Below are positions 15,624 to 24,458 of a DNA stretch of 41,070 bases, one piece after another. Within the stretch, counting starts at the first letter, position 1. Every line of letters begins with the position of its first letter. Source of the DNA: Campylobacterales bacterium (GTDB lineage Bacteria; Campylobacterota; Campylobacteria; Campylobacterales; Sulfurovaceae); assembly GCA_014763895.1 (NCBI GenBank), contig JACXUM010000021.1:1-41070 (forward strand). Reading direction: 5' to 3'. A program made the translations under genes and the position numbers. The notes beneath the pieces are model-generated. The model ran no database searches. It saw only the letters and a program-made list of their open reading frames with translations, and was not told where the DNA came from.

Positions 15624-16688
15624 ATTTTGCAACATTCCAAAAATTATCGCAAAGATGATAAACGAGGTTCCCCCGTGGCTGAACATAGGCAGCGGTAAGC
15701 CAACCACCGGTGCCAGTCCGATCACCATGTAGATATTCACCCCCATATAGACGAAGATCAAAAAGGCGATACCTGTCGAAAAGGTTTTGATGAGATAATC
15801 CTGGGCATATTTGGATGAAATATAAAGCAGGTTAAAGATCAAAAGAATATAGAGTACGATAACGGTAATCATTCCTTTGAAACCGAGTCTTTCGCCAAGA
15901 TAGGCAAAAATGAAGTCAGTAGATGAAACAGGGAGGAATTTTAGCTGTGTCTGGGTGGCCTCATCTTTTTCTTTACCTTCCAGTCCTCCCGAGCCTATCG
16001 CAATGAGAGCCTGTCTGACCTGGTAGCTTGGTTTGTTGAGTGCATCGTGGATACGTGTTTTTTGATAGGGTTTAAGTCCGTATTGGTAGATAAAAGGTGC
16101 TCCAAAGCCCACGATTACAGCTAATGTGATCCATATCTTCCAATTGATACCGACAAGAAAGAGTATCCCGTAACCTACGATCAAAAGAACCAATGCCGTA
16201 CCAAGATCAGGTTCTTTTGCAATCAGAAGAAAGGGAATAATGATCACGACGGAAAGTTTGATGAACTGCAATAGTCCGTAACCTCCCTGCGTAGGCGGTT
16301 TTTTACTGATAAGGTATGCCAGCATCATGATCACGCTTACTTTGATAAATTCGGAGGGTTGTATGGTTAAACCAATTCCGGGGATCTCTATCCAGCGTTT
16401 GGCGCCAAGAATACTTTTCCCGATGAATTCTACGGCTAAAAGCAAAACCAGGTTACCCAGATAGAAGATCGGTACAAACCACCAGATGATCTGGCGCCAG
16501 GGGATAAATGCAGCAACCAAAAACGCAATGGTAGCTAAAAAATAATAGACCATCTGTTTGGCAAAAAGATTCGGATTGATCTCATTGACAAGATAGGATG
16601 AAATTGCGAAAACAGGAATAAGCTGGAGCATTAGAAGGTAGTTGAAATGTTTGAAAATGCGTCTGTCAAACTCAAACCAATGTTCCAT
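15501..16688 (-). CDS. rodA: Rod-shape determining peptidoglycan glycosyltransferase RodA (SEDS), altered C-terminus
   Basis: This 395-residue polytopic SEDS protein polymerises glycan strands with its cognate PBP2 in cell elongation. Family motifs are AKRWIEIPGIGLTIQPSEF, KEPDLGTALVLL, GSGGLEGKE and FSHGGTSFIIF. The start at 16688 follows AGAGGA; the frame is open upstream to 16844, but that part is antisense to pgeF. After the normal C-terminal helix ending GMLQNLIAF, the frame runs on into the insertion sequence, so about the last 20 residues (KNKQQEEVHPLLEIKCCSS) are antisense to the transposase. The catalytic body is intact, so it may still work. Confidence 0.92.
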   Translation of the reverse strand: MEHWFEFDRRIFKHFNYLLMLQLIPVFAISSYLVNEINPNLFAKQMVYYFLATIAFLVAAFIPWRQIIWWFVPIFYLGNLVLLLAVEFIGKSILGAKRWIEIPGIGLTIQPSEFIKVSVIMMLAYLISKKPPTQGGYGLLQFIKLSVVIIIPFLLIAKEPDLGTALVLLIVGYGILFLVGINWKIWITLAVIVGFGAPFIYQYGLKPYQKTRIHDALNKPSYQVRQALIAIGSGGLEGKEKDEATQTQLKFLPVSSTDFIFAYLGERLGFKGMITVIVLYILLIFNLLYISSKYAQDYLIKTFSTGIAFLIFVYMGVNIYMVIGLAPVVGLPLPMFSHGGTSFIIFAIIFGMLQNLIAFKDYSRYNSDSKICYSKHKNKQQEEVHPLLEIKCCSS

Positions 16689-16741
16689 TTTATTCCTCTT
16701 AGATTTTAGGGTATTATATCGAAAACCGATTAAGGCATAGG

Positions 16742-17506
16742 ATGATGGAATTGTATCATTTTGAAAGCTTGGAAAAGTATCCAGAGTGTTTTCATGCAGT
16801 GACAACAAAAAATGAATCGTTTCCCTATCAGGGAAGTTTGGCACTGCATACCGGTGAAGAGCAGTACAGTATTATTCAAAACCGCAATCAGATTGTTTCT
16901 GTATTGGGAGTTGCAAAAGGGTACGATTTCATCGTTGCCAATCAGACACATAGTGACCATATTGAAGTGATCATTGAGGATCAGAGCAGGGGTTGGGAGA
17001 ACAGTGATGATGCTATAGCCGATTGTGATGCACTTATTACGAATCAAAAAGGTGTGATATTGACTATACAAACGGCTGATTGTGTTCCGATATTGCTTTT
17101 TGACCCCCAAAAAGAGGTGATCGCAGCAATCCATGCCGGATGGAAGGGAACGAGCCAAAAGATAGCATATAAAACTGTGCAAAAGATGCAAGAAGTTTTT
17201 GGTTGTGATCCCAAAGATATAATTGCGGCTATCGCGCCTTCGATCGGCCGTTGCTGCTATGAAGTTGGACAAGAGGTTGCTTCACATTTTTTTGATCATC
17301 CACGGACATTTGATCAAAAGGGGGACAAATTTATGCTTGATCTACCTCTTGCCAATCAAATACACCTGCTCAATGCCGGTTTAGTGCAAGAAAATATCCA
17401 CATGAGCGGCATCTGCACGGCCTGCGAAGTAGAAACATTTTTTTCTTACCGCAAGGAGCAGGGATGCAGCGGAAGGTTTATGAGTATGATCGGACTAAAA
17501 CACTAA
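16742..17506 (+). CDS. pgeF: Peptidoglycan editing factor PgeF (YfiH/CNF1-like cysteine hydrolase)
   Basis: This 254-residue protein has the signature residues of the multicopper-polyphenol-oxidase-like family: NQTHSD, QTADCVPILLFD, AAIHAGWKGT, and a C-terminal CTAC with FFSYRKEQGCSGRFMSMI. Members remove wrong L-Ser from muropeptide precursors in E. coli and have been described as laccase-like or purine-nucleoside enzymes. It is divergent from rodA with a 53-base gap, which places two cell-wall genes under one control region. Confidence 0.92.
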   Translation: MMELYHFESLEKYPECFHAVTTKNESFPYQGSLALHTGEEQYSIIQNRNQIVSVLGVAKGYDFIVANQTHSDHIEVIIEDQSRGWENSDDAIADCDALITNQKGVILTIQTADCVPILLFDPQKEVIAAIHAGWKGTSQKIAYKTVQKMQEVFGCDPKDIIAAIAPSIGRCCYEVGQEVASHFFDHPRTFDQKGDKFMLDLPLANQIHLLNAGLVQENIHMSGICTACEVETFFSYRKEQGCSGRFMSMIGLKH

Positions 17507-17512
17507 GAGAGA

Positions 17513-18280
17513 CTAGATATCACCTTTGAGTTTGCTCCAGAGTATGCCGATATATTCATGAAAAAGATAATTGGAATATTCAAGATAGTTTACATTGAAA
17601 GCATCTGCATAGGAAACCTCTTTATCATGCGAAAAATAATCTGTCGGTGCAGCGATCGGATGAAGGTTTTCTCTTCTGAACAGACCCATGGCTCGTTTCA
17701 TATGAAAGGCTGATGTCACAAGTATAAATGGTTCGTTTTGAACGATTTTTTTTGCTGCCAGGGCTTCATCTTTGGTATTTTTGGGCAAAGGTTCGGCAAT
17801 GATGTCTTTTTCGGGAACTCCCAGTGCGATCGCAAGTCTTTTCTGCTTATAGGCATGGGGAATAGCGTTCTCTTTTTTGCTGTACCCTGAGACGATGATT
17901 TTTGCTTTTCCGTTCAACTGGCGATAAAGTCTGATCCCTTCATTTAGTCTAATCACTGCATTTGATGTCACTTGAGCCGTTAAAGGATAGTTTTCATTGT
18001 CGATATTCCCTGCACCCAGAATATAGATATAACGGATGTTTTGCGGTGCCTGTTGGAGTGCCGGATAGGTTGATTCCAAACGGTTGAGCAGAGGATTCAC
18101 AATGGGCCCGTATGAAAGGAGAAAGAACCATGCCAAGCTGCTCATAATAAATATTTTTGATAATTTTTGACGATTTGTAAAGAGGGCAAAAAGACCAATA
18201 ACCAGCAGAATGATGCCAATGGGAAATGGCATCAAAAACATGGAGATGGTTTTTTTGAGTAGAAAGAAAAATGAATCCAC
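17513..18280 (-). CDS. DUF218/YdcF-ElyC family envelope protein
   Basis: This 255-residue protein has two N-terminal membrane helices (residues about 15-35 and 42-60) and a DUF218 domain: YIYILGAGNID, IRLNEGIRLYRQL, KIIVSGYS, ENTKDEALAA-like (LPKNTKDEALAA) and LVTSAFHMKRAMGLFRR. The E. coli relative ElyC is needed for peptidoglycan synthesis at low temperature. It follows the carboxynorspermidine synthase gene by five bases on the same strand and is convergent with pgeF six bases away. Confidence 0.87.
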   Translation of the reverse strand: MDSFFFLLKKTISMFLMPFPIGIILLVIGLFALFTNRQKLSKIFIMSSLAWFFLLSYGPIVNPLLNRLESTYPALQQAPQNIRYIYILGAGNIDNENYPLTAQVTSNAVIRLNEGIRLYRQLNGKAKIIVSGYSKKENAIPHAYKQKRLAIALGVPEKDIIAEPLPKNTKDEALAAKKIVQNEPFILVTSAFHMKRAMGLFRRENLHPIAAPTDYFSHDKEVSYADAFNVNYLEYSNYLFHEYIGILWSKLKGDI

Positions 18281-18285
18281 TAAGG

Positions 18286-19503
18286 TTATTTCACTTCTCT
18301 TGTTCCGTCCGCTTCAAGTTCTATGACTTCCCACGGCAATCCCTGCTTGTTCATCTCTTCCATGAATGGATCCGGATCCATTTCTTCCATGTTGAAGACA
18401 CCTTTGCCTTGCCATTTTCCTTCAAGCATCAGTTTGGCACCGATCATAGCCGGGACACCTGTGGTGTAGCTGACACCCTGGCTCATCACTTCTGCATAAC
18501 ACGCTTCGTGGTCTTTGACCTGGTAGATGTAGATCGTTCTTGGTTTACCCTCTTTGATACCTTTGGCAAAGATACCGATATTGGTTTTTCCTTTTGTTCT
18601 TGGCCCAAGAGAAGCCGGATCAGGAAGCAAAGTTTTTAAAAATTCCATTGGAACGATTTTCATCCCTTTGTGTTCAACCTCTTTGATACCCAGCATTCCA
18701 ACGTTCTCAAGACATCTCATATGTGTAAGATAGCTCTGCCCGAATGTCATAAAAAAACGGATACGCTTAAGCCCTCTGATATGTTTGATTAGTGACTCCA
18801 TCTCTTCATGGTAGAGCAGATAGCTGTCTTTGGGCCCTACTTCAGGATAGTCCCATACCTGCATGATCTCCATCGGTTCTGTTTCGATCCACTCACCGTT
18901 TTCCCAGAATCTTCCTTTCGCACTTACTTCACGAAGGTTGATCTCGGGGTTGAAGTTGGTCGCAAAAGGATAGCCGTGATCTCCTGCATTACAGTCGAGT
19001 ATATCGATCGTATGGATCTCATCAAAGTAGTGTTTTTGGGCATAGGCACAGAATACATTGGTTGCACCCGGGTCAAAACCGCTTCCAAGCAAGCCCATGA
19101 TACCGGCATTTTTAAATTCCGCATCTTTTGCCCACTGTTCTTTGTACTCAAATTTTGCAGTATCCGGATGCTCATAGTTGGCTGTATCCAGATAGTCCAC
19201 ATGGCAGGCTTTACAGGCATCCATGATCGTAAGGTCTTGATAGGGAAGCGCTACGTTGATAACAATGTCTGCACCCGTATTTTGGATAAGATCGATCAAC
19301 TCTGAAACGGAGTCGGCATTCACCTGAGCAGTAGCGATCGTCACTCCAAGACGCTCTTTGACATTTTGTGCGATCTCGTCACATTTACTAACAGTTCTGC
19401 TTGCAAGGGTGATATTTCCAAAAGTTTCAGCATTCATCGCACATTTGAACGCAACAACATTTCCTACACCGCCTGCACCGATAATAAGGGTGTTTTTTGA
19501 CAT
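18286..19503 (-). CDS. Carboxynorspermidine synthase (saccharopine dehydrogenase-like)
   Basis: This 405-residue NAD(P)-binding oxidoreductase has an N-terminal Rossmann fold (NTLIIGAGGVGNVVAFKCA) and the LYS9-like domain (GLLGSGFDPGATNVFCAYA, DCNAGDHGYPFATNFNPE). In Campylobacterota this enzyme reductively couples aspartate semialdehyde to a diamine to make carboxy(nor)spermidine, the alternative spermidine route. The arginine decarboxylase gene at 25734-27599 supports this pathway; the decarboxylase NspC is not in the window. It is upstream of the ElyC-like gene, with an A-rich leader and AAAGGATTTTT before the ATG. Confidence 0.87.
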   Translation of the reverse strand: MSKNTLIIGAGGVGNVVAFKCAMNAETFGNITLASRTVSKCDEIAQNVKERLGVTIATAQVNADSVSELIDLIQNTGADIVINVALPYQDLTIMDACKACHVDYLDTANYEHPDTAKFEYKEQWAKDAEFKNAGIMGLLGSGFDPGATNVFCAYAQKHYFDEIHTIDILDCNAGDHGYPFATNFNPEINLREVSAKGRFWENGEWIETEPMEIMQVWDYPEVGPKDSYLLYHEEMESLIKHIRGLKRIRFFMTFGQSYLTHMRCLENVGMLGIKEVEHKGMKIVPMEFLKTLLPDPASLGPRTKGKTNIGIFAKGIKEGKPRTIYIYQVKDHEACYAEVMSQGVSYTTGVPAMIGAKLMLEGKWQGKGVFNMEEMDPDPFMEEMNKQGLPWEVIELEADGTREVK

Positions 19504-19571
19504 AAAAATCCTTTATATATTTGTTTTGGGTTTTTGCATTGGTAGCAGCTTAAAATACGGGCTCAATTTTA

Positions 19572-20486
19572 TCATAAATAATAGAAATTTATGACATAAC
19601 TGAGGATAAAAAGAAGCGGGATAAAGAGCAGGGTACTTAAAAGTATCAAAGATGTTACCTCTTTTGGCCGACAGTCATACAGTGAAGCCAGATTGATATT
19701 GGCGATAGCCAAAGGAACCATCATTTCCATAAATATCACGCCTTGTGCAAAATGAGGCAATGAGGTAAAAGAAAGAATGATGGCTGATGCGACAGGAATG
19801 ACAATAAACTTCTGGGAGATTGTGCCTAAAAAAAGTTTTGGGTGTAATTGTCTAATCTGAAGCCCATATAAAAATGTACCCAGTAAAAAGAGCTGCAGTA
19901 CGATTCCGCCATAGGCTCCCATTTTGAAAAATTCCTGTATCTGGGTGCTTAACGGAATATCATAGACATTGAGAATAATGGCAATCATTGAAGCGGGAAT
20001 GATCGGGATTTTAACGATGTTCAGCAGGGATTTTTTGATGCTGAACGATCCCCGGGAATAGATATAGACTCCGAGGATATATACGACAAAGACATTGGCA
20101 ATATTGATCAGCGTCGTGTAGATGACGCTTTGTTCCCCAAAAAGTGCAATCCCAAGAGGAATACCGATATTCCCTGTATTGCCGACGAACCCTGCTATCG
20201 AAAAGATGGCTCTCTCTTTTGGATCGTTAAAAACAAGTTTGGCGATCCATAGGGTAGGAAGCAATAAAACCAATATAATAGCAAGATAGATCAAGGGGAC
20301 AAAGAGATGTTCGGTATTTAATCTGGCTGTACTAAATCCCCACACGGTCACAAAAGGCTGAAGAAAGTAAACTGAAAAGAGTGTTAGTGTTTTTGAATCC
20401 ATCTCTTCTTTGAAGATTCGTTTAGCCAGATATCCCAAAAAGATAAAAACGTAGACAAAAATAATCGAAAGCAGTGTCTGAATCAT
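19572..20486 (-). CDS. AEC family transporter (auxin efflux carrier fold)
   Basis: This 304-residue protein has about ten membrane helices and the family segments FLQPFVTVWGF, FVGNTGNIGIPLGIALFGE (the Asn/Gly-rich crossover) and an equivalent second half. It is a secondary carrier; bacterial members export malate, amino acids or other organic anions, and the substrate here is unknown. It is 68 bases upstream of the carboxynorspermidine synthase gene on the same strand, possibly co-transcribed, and divergent from dedA. Confidence 0.87.
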   Translation of the reverse strand: MIQTLLSIIFVYVFIFLGYLAKRIFKEEMDSKTLTLFSVYFLQPFVTVWGFSTARLNTEHLFVPLIYLAIILVLLLPTLWIAKLVFNDPKERAIFSIAGFVGNTGNIGIPLGIALFGEQSVIYTTLINIANVFVVYILGVYIYSRGSFSIKKSLLNIVKIPIIPASMIAIILNVYDIPLSTQIQEFFKMGAYGGIVLQLFLLGTFLYGLQIRQLHPKLFLGTISQKFIVIPVASAIILSFTSLPHFAQGVIFMEMMVPLAIANINLASLYDCRPKEVTSLILLSTLLFIPLLFILSYVINFYYL

Positions 20487-20548
20487 GAAAGGAACTATAA
20501 CATAATTTCGATATGATTCGTTTATCTCATTTTAAAAGGAACTTTATT

Positions 20549-21109
20549 TTGGAAAGTACACTGACATCGTTGGAAACATGGGGTTATCTGGCTATTGCAT
20601 TTTTCTCTTTCGGCGGATCTCTTGTAGTAGTTGCCGCCGCAGGCGTTCTTTCCTATATGGGGAAAATGGACCTTGGTATTGCGCTTAGTGTTGCGATGAT
20701 ATTCAATTTTCTAGGCGACAACTTTTTATTCTATCTTGGAAAATATCAGAAAAAAGAGGTTGGAAAGTATTTTAAAAAGCATAAAAGAAAGATCGCATTA
20801 TCAATACTCATTATGAGGAAATATGGTGTTCTAGCAATTTTTATCCAAAAATTTCTCTATGGCATTAAAACACTGGTACCGCTTTCCATGGCATTATCTA
20901 AATATGATTTTAAGAAATTTGCTTTTTACAATTTCTTTGCATCTATCGTTTTTGTGCTGGTGATCGGTCTGGGAAGTTATTTTTCTGGTGAACTCTTTAT
21001 CGCTTTTTTTAATGCGATCAAATCAAATCCCTGGATAATGCCGATCATTCTGTTTACGATCATTGGTACAGTTTGGTTTGTGATGGAAAATATGACGAGA
21101 AAAAAATAG
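20549..21109 (+). CDS. DedA-family membrane protein
   Basis: This 186-residue SNARE-associated/DedA protein has GVLSYMGKMDLGIALSVAM, NFLGDNFLFYLGKYQ, the conserved K-F-x-x-G segment FIQKFLYGIKTLVPLSM, and two C-terminal helices. DedA proteins are undecaprenyl-phosphate or phospholipid flippases. I favour the TTG start at 20549 because AAAAGGA lies eight bases before it and the family N-terminus begins there; an in-frame ATG at 20513 lacks a ribosome site. Its stop codon lies inside the aspC terminator. Confidence 0.85.
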   Translation: MESTLTSLETWGYLAIAFFSFGGSLVVVAAAGVLSYMGKMDLGIALSVAMIFNFLGDNFLFYLGKYQKKEVGKYFKKHKRKIALSILIMRKYGVLAIFIQKFLYGIKTLVPLSMALSKYDFKKFAFYNFFASIVFVLVIGLGSYFSGELFIAFFNAIKSNPWIMPIILFTIIGTVWFVMENMTRKK

Positions 21110-21136
21110 AAGGCTACCTTCAAAGATGCCTTCTAT
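21101..21136 (-). terminator. Intrinsic terminator of aspC
   Basis: ATAGAAGGC (21106-21114) and GCCTTCTAT (21128-21136) form a perfect nine-pair stem. Read on the minus strand it is followed by a run of T's (21101-21106 on the plus strand is A-rich), so it is a good terminator for aspC. It also overlaps the dedA stop codon and could limit dedA transcripts. Confidence 0.75.
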
Positions 21137-21147
21137 GAAGAATAAGT

Positions 21148-22311
21148 TTATTTACTTTTAACAAACTTTTCGATACGTCTGACACCCTCACGGATAGTCG
21201 TCATATCGGTAGCAAATGAGAATCTAAAGTATCCCTCTGCACCAAATCCTATACCGGGAACTACGGCAACACCGGTTTCCTGGAGAAGCTCTTTACAGAA
21301 CTCGATCGAATTGTTTGAAATATCTTTGATATTGACAAAGAGATAGAATGCACCATCCGGTTTAAGTACCGAAAGACCATCGATCTCATTGAAAAGTTTA
21401 ACTGCCTCTTCTGCTCTGCTTTCAAATGCTTTTCTCATAGTTTCGATCTCATCATCAACCTCGCCGTTGAGTGCTACGATCGCAGCTTTTTGTGTGATGG
21501 AATTGATGTTGGAAGTACTTTGGCTTTGGAGTTTATCCATTGCAGCGATCAGTTCTTTGTTAGGGGATGCAAGATAACCAAAACGCCATCCTGTCATAGC
21601 TACGGATTTACTTAAACCGTTGATGGTCACGGTTCTTTGGTACATATCCTCGCTGATACTTGCTGTCGCTACAAAATCAATGCCGTAAACGAGTTTTTCA
21701 TACATTTCATCACTTGCTACAATGATATCAGTTCCTTTAAGAACTTCTGCCAACACTTCAAGTTCTGCCTTGGAATAGACCGAACCTGTAGGATTGGAGG
21801 GAGAAGTAAGAACGATCATTTTTGTTTTAGGAGTGATCGCATTCTTTAGTTGTTCAGCTGTGATCTTAAATCCACTTTTTTCATCGGTTTCGATGATAAC
21901 AGGAGTTCCTTCGGAATAAACGACAAGTTCAGGATAGGTTACCCAGTAAGGAGAAGGAATGATTACCTCGTCTCCCGGATTGATCACGGCTTGAAAGAGG
22001 TTAAAAAGTGATTGTTTCGCACCATTGCTCACAATGATATCCGAAGGTGCATACTCCAGTCCATTTTCTCTTTTGAGTTTGCCTGCAACCGCCTTAAGTA
22101 GTTCAGGGATACCTGCTACAGCTGTATATTGTGTAAATCCGTCATTGATCGCTTTGATCGCTTCGTCTTTGATCAGTCTTGGCGTGTCAAAATCAGGTTC
22201 TCCAGCTGAAAAACTAAGAACATCTTTACCTTGTGCTTTGAGATCTCTGGCAAGTGAAGAGATCGCGATTGTCAAAGATGGTGACAATGATTTGATACGA
22301 TTTGATAGCAT
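21148..22311 (-). CDS. aspC: Aspartate aminotransferase, class I PLP enzyme
   Basis: This 387-residue fold-type I aminotransferase interconverts aspartate/2-oxoglutarate and oxaloacetate/glutamate. Motifs: SFSAGEPDFDTP, SNGAKQSL, TSPSNPTGSVY (cofactor-binding Asn), SDEMYEKL and the Schiff-base Lys in NGLSKSVAMTGWRFGY; R-binding at FRFSFAT near the end. Length and motifs are standard for the Ib subgroup. A -10 element lies at 22350-22355, and the insertion element ends about 20 bases upstream of that. Confidence 0.93.
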   Translation of the reverse strand: MLSNRIKSLSPSLTIAISSLARDLKAQGKDVLSFSAGEPDFDTPRLIKDEAIKAINDGFTQYTAVAGIPELLKAVAGKLKRENGLEYAPSDIIVSNGAKQSLFNLFQAVINPGDEVIIPSPYWVTYPELVVYSEGTPVIIETDEKSGFKITAEQLKNAITPKTKMIVLTSPSNPTGSVYSKAELEVLAEVLKGTDIIVASDEMYEKLVYGIDFVATASISEDMYQRTVTINGLSKSVAMTGWRFGYLASPNKELIAAMDKLQSQSTSNINSITQKAAIVALNGEVDDEIETMRKAFESRAEEAVKLFNEIDGLSVLKPDGAFYLFVNIKDISNNSIEFCKELLQETGVAVVPGIGFGAEGYFRFSFATDMTTIREGVRRIEKFVKSK

Positions 22312-22349
22312 TAAAAACCTTATAAAATTGGAATGTTAAAAATCCCAAA

Positions 22350-22355
22350 ATTATA
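22350..22355 (-). promoter_or_regulatory. -10 element for aspC
   Basis: On the minus strand, TATAAT lies 39 bases upstream of the aspC ATG. No convincing -35 is present, which is usual for this phylum. The sequence upstream of it is the end of the IS605-type element. Confidence 0.5.
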
Positions 22356-22359
22356 GCTT

Positions 22360-22560
22360 AATTTCGCTAATAGATAAGGGTGAACCACCCAACCCCTAAA
22401 GAGGGTTGGGCTTCCTGCTTCACAGTACCGTGATCTTGTTTTGAAAAAAACAGGACGCATTGGCACTCCACAGGCTTAATTTCCGATAGTTCCTACCGTA
22501 TTTTTTACTATGGTATTTCTTTGGTCTATCTGACCTAAGCCATAGTTTCTAATATTGATC
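22360..22560 (-). ncRNA. Predicted TnpB guide RNA (omega RNA/reRNA), approximate limits
   Basis: TnpB proteins of the IS200/IS605 group use an RNA made from the tnpB 3' end through the right end of the element, with the guide taken from flanking DNA. Here the tnpB stop (22476) is followed by about 95 bases ending in the strong palindromic end at 22380-22423. The guide would start beyond it, at about 22379 and lower, in the aspC upstream region. The limits are inferred from the family and not visible directly. Confidence 0.45.
22380..22423 (-). repeat. Palindromic right end of the tnpB element
   Basis: CCCAACCC (22388-22395) pairs with GGGTTGGG (22403-22410) around a CTAAAGA loop, and GTGAA (22380-22384) pairs with TTCAC (22419-22423) outside. 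This is the classic subterminal hairpin of IS200/IS605 right ends and the 3' scaffold of TnpB guide RNAs. Confidence 0.85.
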
Positions 22561-23624
22561 GAAGCATTAATGTCACGATCAAGTTTCATATGACATTGGG
22601 GACATTCCCATTTTCTGATGTTGAGCTCTTTCTCCCCTGAGCTTGCCCCGCAGTTGGAGCATATCTGAGAGGATGGAAACCACTGATCTATCTTTAGAAC
22701 GGTTTTCCCTTTCCACTCCGATTTGTATTCCAACTGACGCATGAATTCATTCCATGCCACATCTGCTATTGATTTGCTAAGTCTTCTGTTTTTCTGCATA
22801 CCTTTGACATTCAAAGTTTCAAGACAGATGATATCGTATTGATTGGTTATCTCGTTGGATATTTTATGGAGTGTGTCTTTTTTTTGATTGCTTATCTTAG
22901 TATGAAGTTTTTGGACTTTCAGCTTTGCTTTGTTTCTATTGTTTGAACCTTTCTGTTTTTTCGATAATCGTCTTTGTATTTTTTTGAGTTTTTGTCGTGA
23001 CTTCACAAAGTATTTATTGTTTGGATACTTTACTCCGTCACTGGTGATAATGAGATCAGTCAATCCCATATCCAAACCTACGGCATTTTTCGCTTTTGTA
23101 GGCTTAGGTATAGCATTGTTGTCATCAATGAGAATAGAAACGAAATACTGGTTGTTTTGTCTTGAGATGGTGGTTTGTTTGAGTACAGAATTTTGTGGCA
23201 ATTCTCTATGAAGTTTCACCTTGATGCCGTCTTTGGTGAACTTTGGAAGGTAAACCCTGTTGTTAGCTACTTTGATGTTTTGCGGTGCGGTGAAGCTCTG
23301 TGAGGTGTGCTTCTTTGACTTGAATTTGGGATATTCTCCCTGCTTCTTGAAGAACCTGCTGTATGCAGCGTCCAAATCCCTCAAAGCCATTTGTAAGGAC
23401 TGGCTTCCGCATTCATTAAGCCATTCATACTCCTTGAGCTTTTTGAGCTTTGTAAGTTCTGCTTGTGTAACCATATAGCCTACTTTCTTGTTGCCGTGTG
23501 CGTACTCCTTTTGCCTGTACTCCAAAAAGTAGTTATACAAGAACCGTGTAGAACCGAAGTGCTTTTCGATCAATGTGATCTGCTCTTTGGTGGGATAGAT
23601 GCGGTATTTGTAGGCTTTGAGCAT
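22476..23624 (-). CDS. tnpB: RNA-guided endonuclease TnpB (IS200/IS605 OrfB)
   Basis: This 382-residue TnpB has N-terminal HTH/OrfB_IS605 (MLKAYKYRIYPTKEQ) and RuvC-like domains. The three catalytic acids are present: D185 in AVGLDMGLTD, E269 in IICLETLNVKGM and D351 in KLDRDINASINI. The zinc ribbon is complete (C322xxC325 and C341xxC344). It is therefore predicted active as an RNA-guided, TAM-dependent DNA nuclease. Its ATG at 23624 overlaps the fic stop (TAATG), leaving no room for a private promoter, so it is probably translated from the fic transcript. Confidence 0.93.
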   Translation of the reverse strand: MLKAYKYRIYPTKEQITLIEKHFGSTRFLYNYFLEYRQKEYAHGNKKVGYMVTQAELTKLKKLKEYEWLNECGSQSLQMALRDLDAAYSRFFKKQGEYPKFKSKKHTSQSFTAPQNIKVANNRVYLPKFTKDGIKVKLHRELPQNSVLKQTTISRQNNQYFVSILIDDNNAIPKPTKAKNAVGLDMGLTDLIITSDGVKYPNNKYFVKSRQKLKKIQRRLSKKQKGSNNRNKAKLKVQKLHTKISNQKKDTLHKISNEITNQYDIICLETLNVKGMQKNRRLSKSIADVAWNEFMRQLEYKSEWKGKTVLKIDQWFPSSQICSNCGASSGEKELNIRKWECPQCHMKLDRDINASINIRNYGLGQIDQRNTIVKNTVGTIGN

Positions 23625-24427
23625 TATTTTTTTCTTAACGGTCTGCTTTGCTCTTGTTTTTTTGCGTTCTCAACGGATAATACGGCACCTATGGTGTCTT
23701 GGTATTCATTGATGAAATAGGATTTGAATTTATCGTAACTACCGGTTTCATAATATGCTACAACCGATGCTAAATATTCAGATACCCTTTCCTCATTTGG
23801 AATGTAGAGCATTTTGCCGTCCTGCTTCAAAGAAACATTCAGCATCATTCTTGCCGTTCTTTTGTTGCAGTCTTTGAAGTATTGAAGATAGGCCAAATTG
23901 CAATGCAGGTAGATTGCTTTATCAAAAGCGTTTTCTATCGTTGCATATCTGTCAAACATATAGTTTAGTTCATCATCAAGTTTTTCAGCCGTGGCAAGAG
24001 GTATGTATTCGCATCCCTTGATTGTCACTTCTTCATTTCTTGGCATCGCTCTTTCGTTGTCCGCAACCATTTCATCAGACAAAATATAATGCAAGTCTTT
24101 TAGGGTGTTTTTACCGACCAATAAATCCTCTTTGATAAACAAATCATACGCATCACGCATATTAAGTATCATTTTGGCATCGCTATATCTTTTCCCTCCT
24201 GCTGTACGACCGTATTCAAGCAATGTAAGCGTATCGTTTCTATCGTAAGTGTTTCCCTCGATCTTAGCGGAAGTGTGTATAAAATCCATACCAAACTTAT
24301 CAATATAGCTCTTGTTGGCAAGAAATTTTGAGAGAGATACCTTGTCATTGAGCGTATCGAAAAGTGCTTTTTCCTCTTCTGTAAAAACAGTAACATTGTC
24401 GAGAAAATCAGGGTTGTAAGGTATCAT
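23624..24427 (-). CDS. Fic/DOC-family protein with non-canonical catalytic motif
   Basis: This 267-residue Fic-fold protein has, near the N-terminus, a class II inhibitory motif S53-x3-E57-G-N (TSAKIEGNTYDR). The flap is RNEEVTIKGCEYIPLA, and the core motif is Q182-YFKDCNKRTAR. Canonical Fic enzymes have HPFx(D/E)GNGRxxR; here the catalytic His position is Gln and the first Gly is Cys, while D, N, R-T-A-R are kept. It may be an inactive or re-specialised AMP-transferase. It sits upstream of tnpB with a one-base overlap, and a good promoter precedes it. GGAAG directly abuts the ATG at 24427, so initiation may be weak. Confidence 0.87.
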   Translation of the reverse strand: MIPYNPDFLDNVTVFTEEEKALFDTLNDKVSLSKFLANKSYIDKFGMDFIHTSAKIEGNTYDRNDTLTLLEYGRTAGGKRYSDAKMILNMRDAYDLFIKEDLLVGKNTLKDLHYILSDEMVADNERAMPRNEEVTIKGCEYIPLATAEKLDDELNYMFDRYATIENAFDKAIYLHCNLAYLQYFKDCNKRTARMMLNVSLKQDGKMLYIPNEERVSEYLASVVAYYETGSYDKFKSYFINEYQDTIGAVLSVENAKKQEQSRPLRKK

Positions 24428-24458
24428 CTTCCATGCCGTTTGTTTAATTATTTATAAT

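Noticed and set aside
16689-16844. Upstream extension of rodA
   Set aside because: It would be antisense to the pgeF 5' end; an SD (AGAGGA) and the normal RodA N-terminus occur at 16688.
18808-19305. 165-residue plus-strand frame inside the carboxynorspermidine synthase gene
   Set aside because: Antisense shadow of a strongly recognised enzyme.
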